Shown here in pieces: positions 26,601-38,600 of a DNA stretch of 64,000 nt. Each line of letters begins with the position of its first letter. Position 1 is the first letter of the stretch. The stretch is from the NCBI GenBank assembly GCA_029204225.1, contig CM055093.1, positions 46,546,338 to 46,610,337 on the forward strand. Direction: 5' to 3'. The stretch is from Diphasiastrum complanatum. Lineage: Eukaryota; Streptophyta; Lycopodiopsida; Lycopodiales; Lycopodiaceae. Under the pieces are notes generated by a model. It searched no databases and had not been told where the DNA came from. It saw only the letters and a list, made by a program, of their open reading frames with translations. Made by a program: the position numbers and the translations under genes.

Positions 26601-29600
26601 GTCAACTTATTTAAAGCACGGTAATCAATACAAAGGCGTTTGGTACCATCTTTCTTATTAATAAGGAGAACAGGAGCACCAAAAGGGCTGTGACTAGGAA
26701 CAATGAGACCCTGATCTAACAAGGCAATAATATGGAGCTCATGCTCATCACGCTCAGATCGAGACATACGATAAGGGGAACGGGAGGGAGGAGCAGAACC
26801 AGGACGCAAATCAATATGATGGTTCACGTCACGTAATGGTGGTAGCGTCGTAGGTTCTGAAAAGACAAAAGCATACTGATGTAATAAGTCAGAAATCACC
26901 TGAGGAACAGCTGCTGGTGTAGAAACTGGAGGAACTGGTACTGCCCGCTGAACACATAATAAGGCAGCACAATGAGCCTTCGGCAGGCTGCGAATAAACT
27001 GCTTCCCAGTAATCAACTGGAAGTCTCCCTGAGAATCAATGCCCACAAGTGAGTGTGTAACTGCATCATGTACAAATGTCAATGTCTGCTGTGTCAAGTC
27101 AAGTGTAACGGCTCCAAGAGATGCAAACCAATCAGCACCAAGGATAAGATCATAACACTCCATAGGGATAATGTAAAGATCTGCCTGTCCAGAGAAATCT
27201 CCAAAGCGGTATGGTAAACGCTGAAACATCTGAGAACTAGGAAAAGAATGAGAACCGGCAACCTCAACTGTGAGAGGCTGGGAAGCAGGAACAGGTGAAG
27301 CACGGATCCGACTAGTGATATAACTGCTAATAAAAGAATGAGTGCTACCAGTATCAACTAAAGCAATATACTCTCGACCTGTAATACGCACACGTAACCG
27401 AATGGAGTGAGGACCAGGACGCCCTGTCCAAGTAGCATAGGCAAGCTGAGCATGGCAAGTAGCAGGAAGTAAATCAGGGGAAGGCTTAGAGGATAAGTCA
27501 GGCTCATCAGAAATATGAATGTAGATATCGGAATCATCTGGAGTAGTGCCCTCATGGTAAAAAACAGCAGTAGTAGTAGGGAGAGGCTGGCGGCAATCAC
27601 GGGCAAGATGGTCAGGACTCTTACAACGAAAGCAAAGACGCTTCTGCTGAAGATCAGCGAACTCTGCAGACGTGTAACGTCGGACAAAAGCAGGTCGAGG
27701 AGTCGGAGGACGAGGAGGCGAAGGGGCAATGGAGAGAGCTGGAACAGAAGGGGCCGATGTAGGGGTGAACGTAGCGGGAAAAGATGAAGCAGAAGGACGG
27801 GGTCGGGAGAAGCGGGAAGGAAGGGTGTCAGAGTACTTATGTTGTAAAGTACTGGCAAGAGACATCGCCTCAACAAGTGTGGTAGGACGGAAGGAAGAAA
27901 CATCATAACGTAAAGCACCACGAAGCCCAACAATGTAACGAGAAATAAGCTCAGTGGGCTGTAGATCTGTGAAAAGATAAGAAAGCTCCATAAACTGATC
28001 TGTATAAGAAGCAAGATCACTGGTCTGAGTGAGACTACGGAATGTATCACGTTGGCGGTCAAGCCACTGAGGATCAATCATAGCATGGCGGAGGTCACGG
28101 CGAAAAGTATGCCATACATGGAGCCCTTCTCGATCAGGATCAACTCTATAAACTCGCCACCACGTGCTTGCACGTCCATCTAAATGTAAAGCAGCCAACT
28201 GGATCTTCTGAGGATCAGTCTTGGGGTAAATCTGAAAATATGTGTCAAGCTTAGCAAACCAATTCTCTAATAAGTTCCCGTCGAAGGAACCGGAATAGGT
28301 AGCAAGTTGTACCCTATCACGAAAGTCTCGAGCAAAGTGTGGCTCAGGAAGGGGGGGACGAGGAAAGAAACCAGGAGGTGGGTTCGATGGAATGAACGGT
28401 CCACCACCAGGCTGACTAGCAGAAGAAGATGGAAATCCAAATGGAGGGGGAGTCCCAAATGTAGGAAAAACAGGAGCTTTACCAGGACCATGAGGCTGTA
28501 AAGAATCAATCTGTGACTGCATAGTAGCAAAGCCGGTCATAACTGAATCGAAGCGAAGAACGAGGCCAGAAAGGGTCTCATCCATGCGACGAAACTGATC
28601 GGATAAGGTTTCTTGAGTAGTCTCACTCGGGGTAGGTGAATGTGCCATAATGATAGTGGAAGGAATAGACGAAAACTTGAGGGAGCGGACTCTTGTCTAC
28701 ACCCCAAATTAGCCTATTACAACCAGTATTATCACAACTGATAAAAACAGACAGCAATGAACAATGGAGAAGCTGTAAAAATGCGCTGGACAGCCAGGGA
28801 TACAATGTGAATTTGAAAGAAAATGTGGTGGAGAATGAGCGCGCGACAGCCTTTTGATAAGCTGTAAAAGATGGCTGGAATTGGAGAGAAAAAAAAGGCA
28901 AAAGTGACAAGTTGGGAGTGCTGAAGCAGCGATTTACAGGTTGAAGAATTTTAGCTGTTTGGAATAGCAAATGATGTCGGAATTGGGTAGTTTTTGGATG
29001 AGGATGGGCGCTGGACAGTCAGGGAACTAACTGTGGAAGATGGCTGCAAACTGGAAAAATATCAGACGAAAGTGATAGGTCGGAAGGCAGGGACAGCGAT
29101 GGAAAGGAAGAGGAGGAGCGCTGGGCAGCAAAGAAAAGAGGGGACAAAACAGGGGGAACGTTGGGCAGGAAGGAGTGGAAGGAGCAGCGATGGAACAGGG
29201 CTGTCAAAACGGTAATGGAGCTGTAGGAACAGCGATGGAGGAGCAAGGCAAGGCAGCAAAGAAAAAATTCCAGATTGTGCTCAGAAAAGTGCTCTGATAC
29301 CAAGTTACGAATAGAGCCACAGCTGATCTAGAATTAAGCTATGAAAGCATCACATAAGCAAGACTTAACCCTAGAAAGCAGGAAAGAGAGAGATTAAGGA
29401 GGCTAAAGAGAGAGATCAATATCATCAGCTGAATGACAAATGACACAGTTTCCCTACTTATAGCCAAGAGGAAGCCCTAAAAGGAAGCTTCCAATGGCTA
29501 GGGCCCAACTGGGAGGGATAATAGTGCGCCCTCCAAGAAGGCCCCCACTCTCCAGTAATATGTCCAAATGGCCTTATAATGAATAATAAGGCCAAAGGCC

Positions 29601-32600
29601 AACCATATAGTTTGAATGTCACTAATGAATAAAAAAGAGCCCAAGGCCTACTTATGCATAAAGTAAAGTAACTGTAAATGTAAATGGACGCGGCGAATGT
29701 AATGAGCCGAGTCCATAACTAAGGAGGAGGTGGGATGCTTGAGAAAACCATGACAACCTGTAGCCCTGAAAATGACGAGAATGTGAGGAAGCAAGTGCTA
29801 TTTGTTTATATCTCCTCTCTGCATTTGGAAGTGCCTAAACTCTTGAATATATGAGTTAAGATGGAAAGCTGCATTTATCTATATAGGTGGAACAACAAAC
29901 TCGGCAAGGAGGATCTCGTGTGGAACAAAGGGCTTCCCCCGATCATACGAGCTAACATGGTAGTCTATAACCTCGAAATATTGGCCCAGCATGCATGTCT
30001 CTGCTGCATATAAGGCTGTGGGGGTGATTATGGTGTCAAAAAGTCTACCCTTATTCTAAACATCCCGAATGGACATCCGGAATCAAAACAGCTCTAGCTG
30101 AACAAGGGAGGCATGTCCCTTCCCAAGTCGAGTGGTAGCTACTTGTCGCATGCTAAATGTAGGACTAGAAAAAAGTATCCCCAAGTAAGTGTATGAAGAA
30201 ACCACCTCTAGGGGCTGTCCATGAAGAATGAATCTGTGATGACATTGTTCCATCTAGTTACCATCTTATTTGATGTATTGCTTTGTCTTATATGCCTTTC
30301 ATGGAAAATACGTTAATCAAGCTTTCTTTCTTTGCCATGCCTCCACGGAAGAGCCCTCCCCCACTTGCTTCCTGTTGGACCAAACCCAACCCCCCCCCCC
30401 CCCCCCCCCCCCCCGCGCGCGCTTCTCTTCCTATCAGATCTTCTATTGATGCTCCTCCTATTCCCCCTACTGGACTCCTTCATATTTCCATCTCTTGTGT
30501 TCGATTTTAATGCTCAAGTCCAAAATCCATTCGGTAATGAGCATCCTGAAAATCTGTCAAAGTTCGACTCCATCGACTTTGAAGTCTCCGAAGTCTGAAG
30601 TCCGACTTCGACTTCCCCATGTATATACACCAACTTACTCCATTCGACTTCTTCATCAACTCACTCAACTGACTCCATCGACTTCGACTTCTCCATGTAT
30701 ATACTTGACATCATCGACTAACTCGACATTCCATCACTCACTCGACATCGACTCCATCACCTCATCCAACTTTGTCGACTTACCCGACATCATCGACATC
30801 TCCATCAACTCCATCGACTTACTCGACTTTGTCGACTTACCCGACTTCATCGACAATCCATCAAACTCTCGACTAACTCGACATCGACATTCTCTCATCA
30901 ATAAAGGTCGATCCAAGTACTGTCAAAAGACTTTATGGCAGTTCACCTACTTGTACATAGTCTTGAATACTTAAAAGGCGGTTACCAACTACAAGGCGGC
31001 AATAATTAATTAAGTAGGTAGAAAGTACTGACCTAAAAGACTTGTAAATAAAATATTTCAATTAGTTATCTATAAAAGAGATAGTTGATTAAGCAACGAA
31101 TAGATGGAAGCTCAAAAATATTTGCGCCTCTTCACACCCATGTACTCACTTTCTGACTTTTATTCAAGAGTACATTTTTGTCCACACTACTGATTTGTTC
31201 TATTGAGCATTACTATTGTTTATTCATCTTGATTATTGCTGGTAGCTAACGCACTTCCGATCCGCAACCGTCCGTTGTTAAACTTCCGCTGCTATTTAGC
31301 ATTACCGACTTGATATCAGAGTTTTGATTCTATCAGTTCTCTACTAATCCGATATCAATCCGATACTTCCACCAGTATCCCACAGTTTTTCGACATGGTA
31401 TCAGAGCCAGTGGTTCAGTAATCTGCAATTTTATTGCAGGTTATCTGTCTTGTTTCTACCAAGACATTGTTTCAGCAAGCCAACAGTATTCCGATATCAT
31501 TGTTTCTACCAACGATCTCGCTCTCTACACTAGAATGGATCCATCTTCTTTCTAGTTCATCTCTGATTGACAAACTCGACGGGCCAATGTGAATATGAGG
31601 GTATGTGATAATCCTGAGACTAAATATTGTGGAAAAACTGGGAACCTAGCTATGTCTAGCTCAATGAAATGAGTCTACACGGACTCCGAGCATCCCGAAT
31701 GGGCTTCCGGAAGCAAAACCTCTTTAGATAAACAAAGGAAGCATGTCCCTTTCCAAGTCGAGTGGTAGCTGCCTATCACATATTCTCCATTTGGTGATGC
31801 TGGTTGCATCGACCTTTGGCTCGACCTCTGTGCCATCAATGATGTCCTACAGTTCTTTGGCAAGTAGTACTACCTTCATCTTGAACTTCCAGAGATGGTA
31901 GTTCATCAGCTGGCTATAGAGATTGGGAGGTTCCACGGGATAGATATGCCAATTATGCTCTTTGGGGGAGGTGGCATTTGAGGAACACTTTATCGCCATG
32001 CTGGTGCACATTTCTCCATTTTAGCTATCCTTTGTCAGGATGATCTCTTTATAATCCATGTTTCCTGGCATATCGCTTGCTTTTCCATGCTACTACAATG
32101 TGTCTGTCATCCTGCTTATGTTCCTACTCCTTGGTGCTGGTCTTCCGATGCTGCTATCTTTTCTTGGGGCACCTATATCACTGAGTTTGCACATATGGTT
32201 GATTGTTACGTGTATGATGCGACTATTCGCGATGAATGTCCATCTCTTTTCCAGTTTCCTTATTGGCTTCCCATTGCTGATGCAGTTCTACCTTCTCGGG
32301 CTTTTTGGATACCTTGGTATGATGTCCCTATCTTTTGGGCTGATCCTCTACTATCTTGGGCATTACGGATACCTTGGCATTCCTGTTGCTGCTTGATCTT
32401 CTTCTGGTTCCTTGGCATTCTTCGTTGTTCCATATTGCTAGGTTTCAGATGACGCGGCCGAGATGTTCCCTTCGTTGCCATGATGTTGATCCCTAGGTTC
32501 GCCTTCACCATAGTCGATGCTGCCGGCAGATTCAGTTTTTGGTCCAGTTCGATGGTCGTCCTGTTGAGGAGGCCACATGGGAGCCTATTGATGTCTTTTA

Positions 32601-35600
32601 TCATACACCATCACTTGCGGATCAGGATCGTGCTCCTCCTGCACTTGTTGATTCCTCTACATCAGATGCTGCTCTAGTTGTTGATGCACCAGGGCTTGCT
32701 GTTGTTTGATCCAGTTTCTTTTTGGCAGTTGGGCCTTTTTTTTTGTGCCGGGGAGAGTTATGGACTCGGCTCATTACCGTCGTCGCGTCCATTTACATTT
32801 ACTTTACTTTATGCATAAGCAGGCCTTGGGCCCTTTTTTATTCATTAATGACACTTAGACTTATGGTTGTCCTTTGGCCTTATTATTTATTATTAGGCCA
32901 TTTGGACATGTTACTGGAGAGTGGGGGCCTTCTTGGAGGACACACTATTATCCCTCCCAGTTGGGCCCTAGCCACCAGAAGCTTCCTTTTAGGGCTTCCT
33001 CTTGGCTATAAGTAGGGAAACTGTGTCATTTGTTATTCAGCCGATGATATTGATCTCTCTCTTTAGTCTCCTTAATCTCTCTCTTTCCTGCTTTCTAGGG
33101 TTAAGTCTTGCTTATGTGATGCTTTCATAGCTTAAGTCTTGCTTATGCTTTCATAGCTTAGCTCTAGATCAGTTGTGGCTCTATTCTTAACTCTAGTCAA
33201 CTCTCCTACTTTTTAGGAGGTTAGTCTAGCCACTCCTAATAGATGACCCAGTACCACCCCATGCCAAAGCTAAGCACGACTCTCTGAGGTCCAATGTCAA
33301 CTAATTACAGTTTATTTACAATTTTCTTACAAAGGTCACCATAGGCCCCGATGACTTAGCCATTTCAGTAATTACAATAATTACAAAATGTACATCTATC
33401 TAGAGAAACTGTACAAATTGGGACAGGGAGTAAAGGCTCTAACATATCTCCCTCTGATCTCATAGCATATCGGGGTCACTCTAGATACTCGGATTGGCGT
33501 AGGCGATACATGTACGATTTAGGCTCCTATAATTACTTGTCACACAATATAGGGATTCCTCCATCTTGATTCCTATCATAAGGCATCTTTGTATTTTTAG
33601 AGTTGCCTTGCATTCGTACTTATGATGACTTTCTTACCCTCCAAGTCATACAACCTCTATCCCTTCTCTTGACTATCATATCCAAGAAATAAACACTTGG
33701 TCGCCTTAGAATCCAATTTGCTCTTGGAATTCTTAGGTGTGTGAGCATAAGCAATCCTACCAAACACTCTCAAATGACTTACATCTGGTTAATAACCCGT
33801 GTGATTCAAAAGATAAATTGCCGTCTTAACTGCTTCACCCCAAAACATATTTGGGAGATTTTTACTCTTGAGCATACTCCTTTCAGTTTCCACTATAGAC
33901 CGGTTCTGTCTTTCCGCAACTCCATTTTGTTGAGGGGTGTCCTTGTTTGCAAATTGTCTCTTTATACCAGTAACCATGATCCTTTCAAAACACTTGAAAT
34001 TTCATAGAAATATATTCTTCCCCTTTGTCCAAGTGGAGTATCTTGATTTGTCTATCTGTTTCTTTCTCCACTCGTGTCTTAAACCATGTGAAATACTTGA
34101 ATGCTTCACCCTTATTCTTGAGAAGATAGATCCACGTCTTCCTAGAATAGTCATCCACAAACACCATGAAGTAACTTGCTCCCCCACAAAATTGAGTTCT
34201 CATAGGATGACACAAATCTGTATGAACAAGTTCTAGAACATTTTTCACCATGTACTAGACGAAATTTCTTCATATGATGCTTGCCTAAGACATAGCCTTC
34301 ACACCTTGTGATCAGAAACAACTTGAGGTAAACCTATAACCATGTTGTATTTCCTCAAGACTTGTAGACTTTTGTGATTCAGATGTCCAAACCTTTCGTG
34401 CCATAACTTACTCACTGATCCAATATCTGCAACACTTGCATGATGATCCACCACCTGAGCCTGAAGTTTGTAAAACCGCCCTCAACTACTATTTCATTAT
34501 CTTTCTTCTTGATGAGACACCGCTCTTCATCAAACTGCACCGCCATGTGTTGCTTTGCAATAGCTGATACTGAGAGTAGTTTTTCTTAATTCCTGGAACA
34601 TAAAACACATTCTTTATGTCTCCACTCTTCCCCAAAGGTAGTTGAACTTGTACTTTTCCAACTCCCTTTATATCATATGTGTAGTTGTCTCCCAACTTCA
34701 CATTTGACCCATCATCTAATTTTTGAAAATTAGAGAGCCACTCCCGCCTAGGTGTCATATGCTTCGAAGCTCTTGAATCAATAAACCAATAGTCTTTCTA
34801 CATCATTTCTCTGAAGCACTATGACATTATTTTTGGTGCAGCCTGGTTCTCTTCACTTGGTATTGTTGTTGTGGATATCTCTCAGCAGACACTTTCCTTT
34901 ACTCATGCTGGTCAACATCATTCACTTGCTGGTATTGATTCCCAGGGTGACTATCAGTTGGTTACCGGGAAGCCGTTTATGTGTAGCCTGCCAAAGGCTT
35001 AGGATGCAGCTCTTCTTTCCATTCAGAGTACATCAGTTGCTGCTTCACTTTCACCATTCGTGGGTCCTCTTCCTTAGGTTGATGCTCCTTTGGATTTACA
35101 GGTTGTTGCTGTGTGGCTTGTGCCTATATTCACAGATATTGTATTCAGTGGTCATTCCTGGTTTCATTGATATTTAGGCCGTATACCTTGGTGGTATTTC
35201 TACTATTGCTTTTGCGCATACCTCAGATAGCCCTCCTGGTTCGGTGGTTGGTGCAGTATCTTCTCCATTGGTCTCTATATCTCCATCTCTTGAGTCCGTT
35301 ATGGCCGATGTTCCTGCTGATTTCTATGGGGTTCTTCACGGGTCCACGTTTGATGGTTCCCTCGCTATTGGTGATCATTCATGCGCCTTTGGCCCTTACC
35401 GTTACACATTTTCCATCTGAGGATATTTGCCAGATGGTCACTATTACTTATCTAGGGTATTTATATGCTGGGATCTTTCTAGATGAGTATACGGGCATCC
35501 TTCAGTCTCCTTGTGTTTCTACATATAGGTTTGTTGCATTCCATGCCGATGCTGTGGATATATGGCATTCCTGGTTATACGTATAGCTTGGTTTCCATTT

Positions 35601-38600
35601 GGACCTGTTGATTGGTGCTGGTTTTTCCATATTACTGATCGCCTATGGTGCGGATATCTCTATGATTATGCATGTGGCTCTCTATCTGTTCCTTGGATTG
35701 TTGCTCATTGTCAGGCTTGGCATATCCTGATGGCTTGGGTTATTGCCTCCTTTCCAGCTACTGTCTGTCCAGGTGATCTTCAGATTCCCCGTCATTTCAG
35801 GTTGCTCCATATCGCTTGGTCTCTGATGCTGAGTTGCCACTTTGTTCTGGTTTTCCGAGACCATCAGAGTACCTTGAGAGAGTTCCTTCTCCTCTCTTGG
35901 ATAGTTTGTGGGGATGTTGTCGCCATATACTTCAGTATTGCTCATATGTGCTTTGATACTAATTCCCAGCTACACGTGGATATTGATCCGCTGCTTGCTA
36001 CTGATGTTGGGGATCCTGTTCCGCGTTCCAGTGCATTTCTTCTATTCCTCACTTGTGCGCCTGGTGTGTACTTTGGGATTACACTTGCGGCCAGTTCCGA
36101 TGGGTCATCTGATTCTCCATCCGTTTCCGGTGTATCCTATGATGGATTGGTATGTCCATATCAGGTTTTTCTGGATGAGTTTTTCAGTTGAGGCCTTTAC
36201 TACTTCTAGATTTGTTGCTATTGTTTTTATGCATCATGTCTTTTTAGATGATGCATTGATTTCTTGGACCTTTTGGAGCTTTTGGCATGCTGCTTTTCTC
36301 GTGATACGGGCCTTGAAGGTACCGTGTGCCAGTGCTACTTCTCATTCATGGGCCTTATGGATACCTTGGGCTGATTGAGAAAGGAAGCATAGTATCATTA
36401 TGGAACAAGGAGAGTCCAGTATGCATGGAACTAGGAGATCGGCTAGGCTTGCAAAGCAACATGAAGATTAGGACAGGAGGAATCACATGAAGATCAAGAT
36501 CGACAGGAAGATCATCACGAAGATGGGGATGTACATTTTGCATATATGGCCACAGTATTGGAAACCAAGGATCCATCTACTTTCAGAGAGGCTGAAAAAG
36601 AGGATATTTGGAGGAAAGCTATGGATGAGAAATACGACTCAATCATGAAGAACAAGACTTGGAGACTTGTATGGTTACCTACAGGGCAAAAGGCCATTGG
36701 ATGCAAGTGGGTCTACAGATCTAAGTACAAATCAAATGGTTCTATAGATAAACATAAGGCAAGATTGGCAGCAAAAGGCTATGCTCAACAGGAAGGGACT
36801 GACATGAAGAAACTTTTGCACCAGTTGCTAAGTCTAATACTATGAGGACGGTGTTATCATTTGGCAGCGCAGTTTGGATGGGATATTCAACAAATGGATG
36901 TGGAGAGTGCATTCTTGAATGGATTTCTAGAGGAGGAAGTCTACATGGAGCAGCCAGAGGGACACATAGGAGCAGGACATGAAGACAAGGTTTGCAAGTT
37001 GGACAAGGCACTAAATGGACTTAAGCAGGCACCCAGGGCATGATACACAAGGATTGACACATACTTTGAGGAGCTTGGCTTTCAGAGGAGTAGTTCGGAG
37101 CATACACTTTATGTTTTGATCAGGGATGGTCATATTGTGATTGTAGTGATGTATGTGGATGACCTTGTTATTACAGGATCAGATCATGGTGTGATTCAGG
37201 GTATCAAGAAAGATCTCTCATCGGAGTTTGACATGAAAGATCTTGGTTCACTACAATATTTTCTTGGGATTGAGGTATGGAGTAGCACAGGTGCTATTTA
37301 TTTCTCAATCTAAGTATGCTCATGAACTTCTTGAAAAGTTCAAATGTCAGAGTGCAAATCTATTTCTACACCATATGATAGTGGTGTAAGCTTACTAAAG
37401 CTGAGGAGGATTAGAATTAGATGAGACTTTATATAGAAAGCTTGCTAGAAGCTTAATCTATCTAACTACTACAAGACCATATATTGCTTATACTGTGAGT
37501 ATGGTTAGTCAATTTATGGCTAAGCCTAAGCAGATTCATTGGAGAGCTGCTAAGCGGATACTCATATATATCCAGGGTACATTGAGGTCTAATATTCTCT
37601 ATGGGAGACAGGATGATTTGAAGTTATGGGGTGGATGCTGATTGGGCTGGAGATGCGGAAGATCGAAGATCTACTACAAGTTACGTTTTTAGGCTTGGTT
37701 CAGGTGCTATCGCTTGGAGTTCAAAGAAGCATCATATTATTGCATTATCATCCACAGAGGTAGAATATCGAGCTCCTACGAGTGCGGCAAGTGAAACAAT
37801 GTGGTTACGAAGGATTTTACATGATCTACATATGGATTCACCTACAGTACTTCAGTGTGACAATCAGAGTTGTATTAAACTGGCGAAAAATCCAGTTTTT
37901 CACAACAGGACAAAGCACATTGAAATACAAAAATACTTCATCAGAGAGAAGATTCAAAGTGGTGAAGTGGAGCTCCATTATTTTGAAATACACCCGACAT
38001 GTCCTTCAGTCTTATGTGCCCCTTGGGACCTAAAAAGAACTTTCTAACTTTCTTTCTCTACCGAATAACAATGACTGACACATACAATTATAACCAAAAA
38101 CCATTCCTTCATTAACTCCTAGCTCACTGTAACATGGGTTTCATGTTTGAGCAAGTTCCACAGGTAAATATGTTTTAAATTGGTACAACGATTTAAATTG
38201 GGGCAAAATGTTTTAGGCACAGAAATGCTAGGGATGTCCTTGTCTCCTAAGCCACATATCTCTGATTTCCCAATCAATTGAGAACAATAAGCAGGTTTTC
38301 TTTGGAAAATACGCTTCTAAAGAATTTTGACAAAATTTAAAAATCTATACAAAACATCATTCTATAGGTGCTCATATCATACTCTACAGAACTATGGAAC
38401 ACTATTATTAATTGGTTACTTTTTCAGGTTAGAAAATAACTTTGAAAGGGATGTTCTGTTGGAAATGTGAGAATCTTTTCCCAAATTCACTATAGAGCTC
38501 ATCCCGTATGCCATACGGAACAAGCTCATTCCTTACGGCTAAGAACTACAATACGGACCTACAAAGTCCAACTCCCACATGTTAATAGGTTATGGGCAAG

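Larger units (their letters stand above)
18739..28648 (-). pseudogene. gag-pol of gypsy B (gag, protease, RT, RNase H, integrase, chromodomain), one stop plus nested insertion
   Basis: The frame begins at [13 protein letters not shown] (28648). Gag carries a zinc knuckle [14 protein letters not shown] (residue about 343), then protease [10 protein letters not shown] (about 433) and RT with YFDDIL (about 771). The first part stops at 26264 with TAG where CAG is expected. The frame then stays open to the nested insertion at 26090 and resumes at 20812 into RNase H ([26 protein letters not shown]), the integrase zinc domain ([26 protein letters not shown]), the DDE region ([21 protein letters not shown]) and a C-terminal chromodomain ([20 protein letters not shown]). 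It ends at 18739. Apart from the TAG and the insert no break was found. Confidence 0.95.
18277..29720 (-). mobile_element. Complete Ty3/gypsy chromovirus B, split by nested copia C
   Basis: This element inserted into a LINE remnant with target duplication aagga (18272-18276 and 29721-29725). Its LTRs are 416 and 418 bp, with the unusual inverted ends AGTTA...TAACT instead of TG...CA. The primer site is complementary to initiator-Met tRNA, the purine tract is TCGGGGAG, and the single gag-pol frame ends in a chromodomain. Removing copia C (20813-26085) and one caaga copy restores the reading frame across RT/RNase H. The LTRs differ at about seven positions plus a 2-bp indel, so it is moderately young. 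Without the insert the element is about 6.2 kb. Confidence 0.96.

Noticed and set aside
27358-28501. 239-codon leucine-rich frame and others overlapping gypsy B gag
   Set aside because: Shadow frames of gag; the codon composition follows the gag frame.
33240-33300. Stretch with 'ccatgccaaagctaagcacg' faintly like part of 5S rRNA
   Set aside because: The internal control region and overall 5S sequence are absent.
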